Shown here in pieces: positions 24,154 through 32,196 of a stretch of DNA of 64,000 nt. Both the position numbers and the translations under genes were made by a program. Every line of letters begins with the position of its first letter. The first letter of the stretch is position 1. The stretch is from positions 3,410,001-3,474,000 of the forward strand of contig NZ_VIWU01000001.1 of the NCBI RefSeq assembly GCF_007994075.1. The letters are read 5' to 3'. The DNA is from Pseudonocardia hierapolitana (GTDB taxonomy: Bacteria > Actinomycetota > Actinomycetes > Mycobacteriales > Pseudonocardiaceae). The notes beneath the pieces were generated by a model. That model made no database searches. It saw only the letters and a list, made by a program, of their open reading frames with translations, and had not been told where the DNA came from.

Positions 24154-25188
24154 TCAGAGGCGGACCGGCATCAGGAGCGAGACCGAGCGCGGCGACTCCG
24201 CGGTGATGGCCAGCGGCGTGATCGGGCCGTCGAGGGTGAGCAGGAGCTGCCCGTCGCCGCCCGCGTCCAGGGCCTCCAACAGGAACTCGCGGTTCACCGC
24301 GACCCCGGGACCGTCGGTCACCCGGATCCCGTCCGGCCCGTTCCCGAGGACCGTCACCTCGTACTCCGCGCCGTCCGGCTCGCGACGCATCCGCCGCGTG
24401 GGCGCCGCCGCCACCGCCGCGCGGAGGGCCGAGCGGTCCACGGGCACCGGGCGGTCGTCCGTGGGAAGCAGCCTGCGGTAGTCCGGGAACCGCTCGGGGA
24501 TCACCTCGCCCTCGAGCACCTCCTCGCCCGCCTCCACCCGGAGCGCATCGCCGGTCACCGTGATCGAGACGGTCTCGGCGGGCGGGATGCGGTCGACGAG
24601 TGCCGCCGGGAGGACGGCCGCCACCGGCGGGCCGTCCAGCGCGACGACGGGCGCCGGGGCCGCCGCGAGCCGGTACCGGTCGGTGGCGACGAGTGTGAGG
24701 GCGTCCGGCGTGACGTCCAGCAGCACGCCGGACAGCACGGGCAGCTCGGGGTCGGAGCCGACGGCGAACCGGACGGCGCGCAGCGCGGCGGCCAGGTCGG
24801 CGCCGCGGACGGTGACGGTGGTGGACAGCACGAGTTCCTCCTGTGCGATGAGCGATCGGACGGAGGAGAGCTCGGTGCGGGCATCGGCCAACCCCTGCTC
24901 CAGGCGGCGCAGATGCCGGTCGAGCAGTTCGTCGACGGCAGCCGGGTCGTTCCGGTGGGCCAGCACCTCCCGGATCCCGGCCAGCGGCATCCCGACCCGG
25001 CGCAGCGACGCCACCAGCCGGGCGAGGACCACCTGGTCGGGCGTGTAGTACCGGTAGCCGGAGTCCGGGTCGACGGTGGCTGGGATCAGAACGCCGGCTC
25101 CGTCGTAGAACCGCAGCGCACTCACCGACAGGCCGCTCTCGCGCGCCATCCGGCCGATCGTGCGCACCGCCCCGTTCGAGCTCTCCAC
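24154..25188 (-). CDS. MerR-type regulator fused to a DNA polymerase III beta-clamp-like domain
   Basis: Residues 8-75 form a MerR DNA-binding domain (RTIGRMARESGLSVSALRFYD, SGYRYYTPDQV), followed by a dimerisation helix to about residue 120. From there on the protein reads as a two-lobed sliding clamp of about 220 residues: LPVLSGVLLDV, LVATDRYRLAA, FPDYRRLLP, NREFLLEAL and the C-terminal LLMPVRL, each of which is typical of DnaN. A normal DnaN has three such lobes, so this is a shortened clamp. GTG 25188 is preceded by GAGGG. Fusions of this kind are known as hypothetical MerR proteins in actinomycetes, but I know of no established function. Confidence 0.85.
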   Translation of the reverse strand: MESSNGAVRTIGRMARESGLSVSALRFYDGAGVLIPATVDPDSGYRYYTPDQVVLARLVASLRRVGMPLAGIREVLAHRNDPAAVDELLDRHLRRLEQGLADARTELSSVRSLIAQEELVLSTTVTVRGADLAAALRAVRFAVGSDPELPVLSGVLLDVTPDALTLVATDRYRLAAAPAPVVALDGPPVAAVLPAALVDRIPPAETVSITVTGDALRVEAGEEVLEGEVIPERFPDYRRLLPTDDRPVPVDRSALRAAVAAAPTRRMRREPDGAEYEVTVLGNGPDGIRVTDGPGVAVNREFLLEALDAGGDGQLLLTLDGPITPLAITAESPRSVSLLMPVRL

Positions 25189-25230
25189 GTCAGCGACCCT
25201 CGTGCCTCGACATGGTCGAGAGTCAACCCG

Positions 25231-25416
25231 TCAGCGAATCGGCCCGAGGTCGTCCGTGGTTTCGCCGGCCGGCCGGCGGAGGTCATCACGCAGCCCCGAA
25301 TCCGATCGTGCCTCCCGTAAGCGGACCAGCAACTCCTCGCGGGAGATCCACGACCTCGGCGCCGCCCGCCGACCGGCGTGCACGTCGCCGTCCTGACGCG
25401 GGGGCGGGGGTGCCAC
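25231..25416 (-). CDS. Small hypothetical protein, antitoxin-like
   Basis: A 61-codon frame from GTG 25416 ends in GETTDDLGPIR, with WISREELLVRLREAR in the middle. The acidic, helical tail and the TTDDLGP ending remind me of small antitoxins paired with PIN-domain toxins, but no toxin gene is adjacent. The N-terminal PPPPRQ is low complexity. It sits in the gap between the MerR-clamp gene and the endonuclease-like gene. It may be a real small gene or an orphan remnant. Confidence 0.35.
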   Translation of the reverse strand: MAPPPPRQDGDVHAGRRAAPRSWISREELLVRLREARSDSGLRDDLRRPAGETTDDLGPIR

Positions 25417-25481
25417 ATGCCCACCGTACCTACGGCGGTGAGACGAGCACTCCGACCCGGAAGCGCGGGTACTCACCTGTC

Positions 25482-26126
25482 ATGGCCGACGAACGGACCC
25501 TGATGAAAGCGCTGCTCGATCGCGCCGGCACCACGTACGCCGAGCAGGCCGGGATCCGGCTGAAGGACAGCCCCGCCCCGCTCTACCGCCTGCTCGTGCT
25601 GTCGGTCCTGCTCTCGACGCGGATCAAGGCCGACATCGCGGTGGACGCAGCCCGCGCGCTGGCCGACGCCGGGATGGGGACGGCGGAGAAGATGCGCGAG
25701 GCGTCGTGGCAGGACCGCGTGGACGCGCTCGGCCGGGCGAGCTACAAGCGCTACGACGAGAGCACCGCGACCGCGCTCGGCGATGGCGCCGAGCTGATGC
25801 GCCGCGAGTACGGCGACGACCTGCGCAAGCTGCGCGACCGCGCCGACGGCGACGCGAAGCGGATCCGGGAGGCGCTCACCGGGTTCCCGCGGCTGGGCCC
25901 GGTCGGCGCCGACATCTTCTGCCGCGAGGCGCAGGACGTGTGGCCGTCACTGCGCCCGGCGATCGACGGCAAGGCGCTCGACGGCGCCCGGCGGGTCGGG
26001 CTGCCCGCCGACCCGGACGAGCTGGCCCGCCTCGCCCCCGGCTCCGATCTCGCCCCGCTGGCCGCGGCACTGGTGCGGGTGGCGCTGGACAAGTCGCTGG
26101 CCGAGGAGGTCCGGGCGGCGGCGTGA
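25482..26126 (+). CDS. Endonuclease III-like (HhH-GPD-related) protein
   Basis: The 214-residue all-helical protein starts at ATG 25482. LLVLSVLLSTRIKADIA corresponds to the first conserved helix of endonuclease III (VLLSaQ-t-D). LTGFPRLGPVGADIF is a helix-hairpin-helix with the G-x-G turn. The catalytic Lys after the hairpin and the Fe-S cysteines of Nth are not visible. It is therefore either a diverged DNA glycosylase or a non-catalytic DNA-binding relative. Confidence 0.65.
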   Translation: MADERTLMKALLDRAGTTYAEQAGIRLKDSPAPLYRLLVLSVLLSTRIKADIAVDAARALADAGMGTAEKMREASWQDRVDALGRASYKRYDESTATALGDGAELMRREYGDDLRKLRDRADGDAKRIREALTGFPRLGPVGADIFCREAQDVWPSLRPAIDGKALDGARRVGLPADPDELARLAPGSDLAPLAAALVRVALDKSLAEEVRAAA

Positions 26127-26169
26127 GCCGGAACGCCGACTCGCCGTGTCGGGACGTCGGACTCGCCGG

Positions 26170-26631
26170 TCAGAGGATGGCGACGGCCACCACGAGGCCG
26201 AGGGCGAGGTGGGCGGCCGAGACGACGAAGGCCTGGGCCTGGATGCGGTCGGCGGTCAGCACGGCGCCGATGTCGATGCCCGTGACCCACTCCAGCAGCC
26301 GCACGCCGCCGACCTGCGCCACGATCCCGACCAGGCCGAAGATCAGCGACGCGAGCAGGCCCTCGAGCAGACCGCCGCTCGAGGTGTAGATCGCAACGAC
26401 CACGATGAACGCCATGCTCACCATGCCGGCGGCCGTCACCACGACGGCGTTCGGCAGCCCGTCGCGGACCATCCGGTTGAGCTTGCCCGGCGTGGTGAGG
26501 TCGACGGCGTAGAAGCCGAGCAGCATCAGCAGGACGCCGAGCACCGCGTAGAGCAGGATCGCGCCGACGCCGCGACCGATCACCTCGCCGAAACCCGGAC
26601 CGATCTGGGCCAGCGTCACGAGAACCTCCAT
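26170..26631 (-). CDS. DUF350 membrane protein (YjfL-like)
   Basis: The 153-residue protein has four predicted membrane helices with short polar links, among them GFYAVDLTTPGKLNRM after the first helix, the DUF350 signature region. It follows the glutathionylspermidine-synthase-like gene by 20 bases. DUF350 and such ATP-grasp genes also lie together in E. coli (yjfL-yjfM-yjfC). A membrane partner role in the same system is inferred. ATG 26631 is preferred over a TTG one codon earlier. Confidence 0.82.
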   Translation of the reverse strand: MEVLVTLAQIGPGFGEVIGRGVGAILLYAVLGVLLMLLGFYAVDLTTPGKLNRMVRDGLPNAVVVTAAGMVSMAFIVVVAIYTSSGGLLEGLLASLIFGLVGIVAQVGGVRLLEWVTGIDIGAVLTADRIQAQAFVVSAAHLALGLVVAVAIL

Positions 26632-26651
26632 CAAGCGTCCAAGGGGGAGCG

Positions 26652-27818
26652 TCAGTTCGCGGGGATGCGGTGGGGGACGAACGCCGCGCCGTCGTCGGTG
26701 ACCAGCCCGACGGTCTCGCGGATGCCCAGCCCGGCCGCGGAGTCACCGACCACCCACGCACCCAGCGCGGGACGGTAGCCGTCGAACTCCGGGAGCGGAT
26801 CGAAGAGCTGGTAGACGTAACCCTCCTCGCCGTACACACCACCCGTCTGGTGCTCCATGCCGGGAGCGACGATCGAGATGTTCGCGCCTTCGCGGCCCAG
26901 CCGCGGCTTGCGGACGTACTCGGTGAGGAGCCCCGGCTGGTCGAGGTAGGCGGGGAGCAGGTTGGGGTGGCCGGGATACATCTCCCACAGCACGGCGAGC
27001 AACGCCTTGTTCGACAGCAGCGCCTTCCACAGGGGCTCGATCCACAGCGTCTCGGGGAGGCTGCGGATCACGCTCTTGCCGAACTGGTCGGTGAGCACCC
27101 ACTCCCAGGGGTAGAGCTTGAACACGGTCGCCATCGGCGCTTCCTCGAGGTCGACGAAGCGGTCGAGGGCGGCGTCCCAGCCGATGTCCTCGATGGTGAG
27201 GCCGACGGTGTCCAGCCCCGCCTCGGCGGCCGTCTCCTGCAGGTAGCCTGCGGTGACGTGGTCCTCGCCCGTGGTCTCGCTGCCCGACCACGTGAAGTGG
27301 ATCTCGCTGCTGGGCAGGCGGCCCTTGATCGCCGTCCAGCGCTCCACGAGCGTCTCGTGCAGGGAGTTCCACTGGTCGTCGTCGGGGTGGACGTCCTTCA
27401 GCCAGTACCACTGCAGGATCGACGCCTCGAGCAGCGTGGTGGGGGTGTCGGCGTTGTACTCGAGCAGCTTGGCCGGCCCGCCGCCGTCGTAGCGCAGGTC
27501 GAAGCGGCCGTACACGTGCGGGTCGCTGCGCTTCCAGGACGCCGCCACGGCCTCCCAGGACCATTCCGGCAGGGCGAAGTCGCGGAACCGCTCCGTGGTG
27601 ACCACGTGGTCGACGGCCTCGAGGCACATCCCGTGGATCACCTCGACGTCGGCCTCGAGCGACAGGACCTCGTCCATCGAGAAGGTGTAGTGCACCGACT
27701 CGTCCCAGTACGGCCGCGGCGCACCGCCCACGCCGCGGCCCGGGGTGTTGTAGACCATGCCCTGCTCGCGGACGATTCGCTCCCAGCCCGCCCGGGGCTC
27801 ACCCGTGTGTCTCTCCAC
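26652..27818 (-). CDS. Glutathionylspermidine synthase-like ATP-grasp amidoligase (YgiC/YjfC family)
   Basis: The 388-residue length and motifs fit the family: YWDESVHYTF near the N-terminus, RFDLRYDGGGPAKLLEYNADTPTTL for the central substrate/ATP region, PLWKALLSNKALLAVLWE and GREGANISI near the C-terminus. The GTG at 27818 overlaps the TAG of the upstream gene (TAGTG). These enzymes form amide bonds using ATP; the E. coli YgiC/YjfC homologues have no settled substrate, and actinomycetes lack glutathione, so the name should not be taken literally. The target may be a peptide of the neighbouring YgiB-like protein (inference). Confidence 0.85.
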   Translation of the reverse strand: MERHTGEPRAGWERIVREQGMVYNTPGRGVGGAPRPYWDESVHYTFSMDEVLSLEADVEVIHGMCLEAVDHVVTTERFRDFALPEWSWEAVAASWKRSDPHVYGRFDLRYDGGGPAKLLEYNADTPTTLLEASILQWYWLKDVHPDDDQWNSLHETLVERWTAIKGRLPSSEIHFTWSGSETTGEDHVTAGYLQETAAEAGLDTVGLTIEDIGWDAALDRFVDLEEAPMATVFKLYPWEWVLTDQFGKSVIRSLPETLWIEPLWKALLSNKALLAVLWEMYPGHPNLLPAYLDQPGLLTEYVRKPRLGREGANISIVAPGMEHQTGGVYGEEGYVYQLFDPLPEFDGYRPALGAWVVGDSAAGLGIRETVGLVTDDGAAFVPHRIPAN

Positions 27819-28450
27819 TAGGACCCGCTGCTCGAACTGCCGCCCGAGACTCCCAGCCCGCCTCGCGACACGCTGCTGCTCCCGGACGAACCGGCGACGG
27901 TCCTCCCGGACGAGGTGGTGACGCGGGTGCCCTCCTTCGGCACCGTCGTGGTGCCGCCCTGCACGCGCTGGCCGATGCTGCCGGAGCCGCCGTAGGTGTA
28001 GTGGTACTGGCGGCCGCCGCCACCGATGAATATCGGGTAGAAGCCGCCGCCGTAGTGAGTGCCGCTCGAGGCGGCGGGGGTGACGCAGTTGGAGTCGTCG
28101 ACGATCACGCCTTCCTCGTCGACGCACTGCGCCTGGATCTCCTCGTCGGGCTGCGCCACCGAGTACCCGACGGCGATCAACGCGACCACTCCCACGGTGA
28201 CGCCTGCGCCGATCAGGATGCGCTTTCGCTTGCGTCCGGAGCGCTCCCGTTCCTCGGCCTCCCTGCGCTCGGCCTCCTCCGCGCGCCGCGCGGCGACCTC
28301 GCGGGCGCGGCGCTCGGCGAGGGTGGGTTCCCGAGGTGTGGTGGTCTCGTCCTGGAAGCGCATCCGGCCACGGCTGCCTTCCTCCGGCGCCGGTGCGCCG
28401 TCGGGCTGCTCGTCCGGCCCACCGTCGCCATTGGTCTTGTCGTCGGGCAC
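27818..28450 (-). CDS. Membrane-anchored YgiB/YjfM-like protein with Gly/Ser-rich tail
   Basis: The first 75 residues are charged (Arg/Glu helix), then one membrane helix at about 77-97. A short extracytoplasmic part with two Cys (AQCVDEEG, SNCVTP) and a Gly/Tyr-rich stretch (HYGGGFYPIF) follows, and the protein ends in a Ser/Gly-rich tail. The RGGLG near the end matches the RGGFG typical of YgiB/YjfM (DUF1190) proteins. It heads the operon with the amidoligase and DUF350 genes. The tail could be a modification site for the amidoligase (inference). GTG 28450 has AAGGGGGG upstream. Confidence 0.65.
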   Translation of the reverse strand: MPDDKTNGDGGPDEQPDGAPAPEEGSRGRMRFQDETTTPREPTLAERRAREVAARRAEEAERREAEERERSGRKRKRILIGAGVTVGVVALIAVGYSVAQPDEEIQAQCVDEEGVIVDDSNCVTPAASSGTHYGGGFYPIFIGGGGRQYHYTYGGSGSIGQRVQGGTTTVPKEGTRVTTSSGRTVAGSSGSSSVSRGGLGVSGGSSSSGS

Positions 28451-28597
28451 CGCTCATCCCCCCTTCGGCCGCGTCCGGGCCGGTGACAGGTCCGTCCCGC
28501 GCGCCGAACCGTACCGGGACACCGGCCACCGGCAAACGCTGACGCTCGCAGCACGCCGACGACCGATGGTCGCGCAGATCCACCCCGCCCTCTGGAC

Positions 28598-30037
28598 GTG
28601 ACCGCAGGTAACGGCATGATGACGGCCGACATGGACCGACTGATCGCTCCCCCCGGCCGGCCCCAGACGCCGCAGAACGCAGCTGGACCACGCCTCCAGC
28701 CTGCGCGGCGCCCGGGGGATGCGCCCACTGTCGTCGTCCCGAGCGTCAACCGCCTCGCCGCCGCGCGCTCCACGGCGTTCGGCGAGCCCGGCGCAGGGCG
28801 TACGGGTCGCCACAGCGTCCCGGCCCCTGCGGCGCACCCCGCTCCCCCACCGCCCCCACCGTCGCGTGGCCCCGAGCCGCGGCTGGTGCGGCGCATGGTC
28901 GCGGGCGTCCTCATCGGCTCGGTCACCATGCTGGGTGTCGCCACGCTGGACTCGTTCGCGGGCGCCACGGTGCCCGTTCTGGGCACGCTCGCGGCACTGC
29001 CTGCGGCATCGGGCGGGTCCAGCGCGCGGGAGGTGCCGCCGCCGCCCGCCACGCCGGGCACGTGCCTCATGTGGACGCGCCCCGACGCCGCCGACACCGA
29101 GGTCGTCGACTGCGGGCAGCCGCACCTGTTCGAGCAGGCAGGCTCCGTCACGCTGGCGAACGACATGGCGCTCCCCGACGACCGGCAGTGGCGCCAGCTG
29201 GTCAACGAGCGGTGCGAGCCGGTCGTGGTCGACTACCTCGGCGGCAAGTTCGACCCCGACGGGCGCTTCCGCGTGGGCGCGCTGAAGCCGTCGCCGTCCA
29301 AGTGGGCCGACGGCGACCGCGAGCTGCGCTGCGGGGTGCAGAGCGCGTCCCGCTCCGGCGCCCTCCTCCCCCTCTCCGGCCGGGCCGCCGAGTCCGACCA
29401 GGCCGCCGTCCACGAGCCGGGAACCTGCCTCGCCATCGACGGCCGCACGATCGGTGACCCCGTCGACTGCGCGGGGCCCCACGCCGTCGAGACGGTCGGG
29501 GTCGTGGAGCTGTCCGAGAAGTTCCCCGACGCCTTCCCGGCGGTCGGCGACCAGGACGCCTACCTGCAGCCCGAATGCGCGAAGATCGCCAACGAGTACG
29601 CGGGCAGCGCCGATGCGATCTCGAACAAGGGCCTCACCGTCTACTGGGACAACATCACCGAGGCGTCGTGGAAGGCCGGCAGCCGCAAGGTCAACTGCAA
29701 CCTCGCGGCGCTCCTGCCCGACCGGAGCGGGTTCGCGCCCGTCACCGGCCCGGTGAAGGGCGACGTCGTGGTGGGCGACGAGCCGGCTCCGCCTGCCACC
29801 GGCACCCCGGCACCGGGCACGCAGGCACCGCCGACGGACGGCCCGCCCGCGGAGCAGATCCCCACGTCGACGCCGACGCCCGCACCGACCAGCGAGCCGT
29901 CCGCACCGGAACCCCCCGAGGAGCCGGCCCGGCCGACCGCCACCACGCCGCCCGCCCCGGAACCCCCTGAGGAGCCGGAGCGGCCCGAGCCACCGGCGGT
30001 GAGCGTCGAGCCGACCGCGGCGGTGGCGGGGCGGTAA
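28598..30037 (+). CDS. Septum-formation-domain membrane protein
   Basis: The first 100 residues are Pro-rich and cytoplasmic. One membrane helix lies at about 101-125, and the rest is outside the cell. The outer part has four Cys in two repeats, PGTCLMWT...VDCGQPHLFE and PGTCLAIDG...VDCAGPHAVE, the pattern of the septum formation domain (C-x-n-VxCxxPH-x-E). The last 90 residues are Pro/Thr/Glu-rich. GTG 28598 is the longest start; ATG 28631 is equally possible. The family is linked to septation in actinobacteria, without a known biochemical activity. Confidence 0.75.
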   Translation: MTAGNGMMTADMDRLIAPPGRPQTPQNAAGPRLQPARRPGDAPTVVVPSVNRLAAARSTAFGEPGAGRTGRHSVPAPAAHPAPPPPPPSRGPEPRLVRRMVAGVLIGSVTMLGVATLDSFAGATVPVLGTLAALPAASGGSSAREVPPPPATPGTCLMWTRPDAADTEVVDCGQPHLFEQAGSVTLANDMALPDDRQWRQLVNERCEPVVVDYLGGKFDPDGRFRVGALKPSPSKWADGDRELRCGVQSASRSGALLPLSGRAAESDQAAVHEPGTCLAIDGRTIGDPVDCAGPHAVETVGVVELSEKFPDAFPAVGDQDAYLQPECAKIANEYAGSADAISNKGLTVYWDNITEASWKAGSRKVNCNLAALLPDRSGFAPVTGPVKGDVVVGDEPAPPATGTPAPGTQAPPTDGPPAEQIPTSTPTPAPTSEPSAPEPPEEPARPTATTPPAPEPPEEPERPEPPAVSVEPTAAVAGR

Positions 30038-30081
30038 CGGGGCCCGGCGACGTCACGGGTGGCGGTGCGAGTATCGAACCC

Positions 30082-30426
30082 GTGGACATGACCCGGCGGC
30101 GGTTCGAGGAACTCGTCGCGGACGCCCTGGACACCATCCCTCCCGAGCTCACCGCCGCCATGGACAACGTCGTGGTGCTGGTCGCCGACCGCCACGACAC
30201 CGACCCCGAGCTGCTGGGGCTCTACGAGGGCGTGGCGCTCACCGAGCGGACGTCGAGCTACGGGGGCGTGCTGCCCGACCGGATCACGATCTACCAGGAC
30301 GCCATCCTCGACGTCTGCGACAGCGAGGACGACGTGGTGCACGAGGTCGCCGTGACCGTCGTGCACGAGGTGGCGCACCACTTCGGGATCGACGAGGCCA
30401 CCCTGCACGAGCTCGGCTGGGGCTGA
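30082..30426 (+). CDS. Small zincin-like metallopeptidase family protein
   Basis: The 114-residue protein contains HEVAHHFGIDE near the C-terminus, an HExxH zinc motif in which both His and the Glu are present, plus FEELVADALDTIPPEL at the start. This is the compact metallopeptidase family found widely in actinobacteria (formerly DUF1025). GTG 30082 or ATG 30088 may be the start. Its substrate is unknown. It ends one base before the stop of the convergent acyltransferase gene. Confidence 0.85.
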   Translation: MDMTRRRFEELVADALDTIPPELTAAMDNVVVLVADRHDTDPELLGLYEGVALTERTSSYGGVLPDRITIYQDAILDVCDSEDDVVHEVAVTVVHEVAHHFGIDEATLHELGWG

Positions 30427-30427
30427 T

Positions 30428-31468
30428 CTACGAGGCGCGGTGGGCCAGCCTCGGCGGCAGGGCGAACAGCCATGTCGCGCCGACCGCCACCAGTGCGCGG
30501 TGGGTGAGCAGCGAGAGGGCGGTCAGCACCGGCACCAGGACGACCGGCAGCGCGTAGGCCGCTGCAGGCGGCAGCTCGACGTGCCGCACCCCGATCATGA
30601 TCGCAGCCAGCCACATCATGTGGATCAGGTAGATCGGCAGGGTCAGCGTGCCCAGCACCACCAGCGGCCGGCCGAACCGGTACCGCGCGACCCACGCCGC
30701 GAGCAGCAGCCCGGACCCGACCGCGAGGCACTGCAGGGCGAGCGCGACTCCGGGAACGGTCCTGAGCCCGAGCGCGACCGCCGCGCCCGCCGCCGCGACG
30801 CACGCCACGCCTCCGGCCGCGACCCGGAGCAGGCTGGTGGCCGCCGCCAGCCGCTCGGCCAGCTCCCGCGCGTAGCAGCCGAGCAGGAAGAAGAACAGGA
30901 ACCTCGACATGTAGGTCCAGCGCGTGTCGCCGAAGTCCACCATGCCGGCGCCGACCAGCGCGGACAGCGCGCCCGTCACGCCCAGCTGCAGCCAGACCGG
31001 AAGGGGGCGCGCCAACTTCGTCACCACGGCGAACACGGCGAGCGCGTACAGGAACCACATGCTCGGGCCGGGGAGCACCAGTGCCAGCACGAGCCCGAGC
31101 GGGTCCGCCGACTCGTCGGGATCGACCTCGGGCGGCACGACCGTGGCGAAGAACGTGAACCGGATGACCGTCCAGATCACGTACAGGTAGAGGAAGAACG
31201 CCACCCGCTTGTGCAGCACCACCCGCCACGGCGCGGAGAGCGGGCCCGCGGCGAGCAGACCCGACGCCAGGAAGAACAGCGGCATGCGCAACGAGGCGAG
31301 CGCCTCGTTCGCCGTGACGACGGCGGCGGGCGCCTGCCCGGACCGCTGCAGGAACCACACGGCGTGATGGGCCACGACGAGGAGGATCGACAAGCCCTTC
31401 GCGGCGTCGACCCAGTCCAGGCGCGCAGCCGTGTGTCGCGTCGGTGCGTCCACTCTCCGGCTCAACAT
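30428..31468 (-). CDS. Acyltransferase family 3 membrane protein
   Basis: The 346-residue protein has about ten membrane helices. LDWVDAAKGLSILLVVAHH near the N-terminus carries the conserved Asp and the catalytic His of the acyltransferase-3 family, and MPLFFLASGLL is also typical. Such proteins O-acylate sugars or lipids at the membrane. ATG 31468 has GAGG close upstream; a GTG at 31492 is the alternative. The substrate is unknown. Confidence 0.85.
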   Translation of the reverse strand: MLSRRVDAPTRHTAARLDWVDAAKGLSILLVVAHHAVWFLQRSGQAPAAVVTANEALASLRMPLFFLASGLLAAGPLSAPWRVVLHKRVAFFLYLYVIWTVIRFTFFATVVPPEVDPDESADPLGLVLALVLPGPSMWFLYALAVFAVVTKLARPLPVWLQLGVTGALSALVGAGMVDFGDTRWTYMSRFLFFFLLGCYARELAERLAAATSLLRVAAGGVACVAAAGAAVALGLRTVPGVALALQCLAVGSGLLLAAWVARYRFGRPLVVLGTLTLPIYLIHMMWLAAIMIGVRHVELPPAAAYALPVVLVPVLTALSLLTHRALVAVGATWLFALPPRLAHRAS

Positions 31469-31551
31469 CCACCCTCGCTCGGTTGCGCGCACACCATGGC
31501 AACCACTTGCTGTGATGATGCTGAGACCGAAGCGCGACGATGGCGCCGCGA

Positions 31552-32196
31552 TCAGGCGGGCGCGCCGCCCGCGGTGACGTCACCGGCGATCGGCGTGGCT
31601 CCGTCCCAGTGCTCCAGAACCCAGGCGCCGTTCTGCGGGGCCTTGTCGTCAGGGCGCAGCACCACGAGGCCGGTGTTGGGCAGGAAGCGCGTCTCCGCGG
31701 TGTCGCCGAGCAGGGCGGCCGCGGCGAGGCGGATGGCGGCGCCGTGGCTCACGAGCACGACGTCGCCGCTCGCGCCGTCGAGGATGCGGTCCAGCGCGGG
31801 CAGGAACCGGTCGCGGACGTCGTGGGCGGACTCGCCGCCGGGGAGCCGGGCGTCCAGGTCCCCGGTCCACCACGCCTCGTAGACGGCCATGAACCTCTCC
31901 AGGGCCACCCGGCCGGACCGGCCCTCGAGCTCGCCGCAGAACACCTCGTGGACGCCGTCGATCACCTGGACGTCCAGGCCGTGCGCCTCCGCGACCGGTG
32001 CGGCCGTCTGCTGTGCCCGCACCGCCGCGGACGCGTACACCGCCGTGACCGGATCGGCGGCGAGCCGGGCACCGAGCGCGACCGCCTGTGCCCGGCCCCG
32101 CTCGTTCAGCGGCAGGCCCGGCGGGCGGGTGTCGAGGATGTGCTGCGCGTTGGCCGGTGTCTCCCCGTGCCGCGCCATGACGAGCCGAAGGCTCAT
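31552..32196 (-). CDS. Histidine phosphatase family protein (phosphoglycerate mutase-like)
   Basis: VMARHGETPAN supplies the catalytic RHG His near residue 10, and LVSHGAAIR the second His. The 214-residue size fits the branch-1 family. ATG 32196 overlaps the TGA of pheA (ATGA), so it is translated with prephenate dehydratase, an arrangement common in actinobacteria. A broad small-molecule phosphatase is likely; true phosphoglycerate mutase is less likely. Confidence 0.88.
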   Translation of the reverse strand: MSLRLVMARHGETPANAQHILDTRPPGLPLNERGRAQAVALGARLAADPVTAVYASAAVRAQQTAAPVAEAHGLDVQVIDGVHEVFCGELEGRSGRVALERFMAVYEAWWTGDLDARLPGGESAHDVRDRFLPALDRILDGASGDVVLVSHGAAIRLAAAALLGDTAETRFLPNTGLVVLRPDDKAPQNGAWVLEHWDGATPIAGDVTAGGAPA

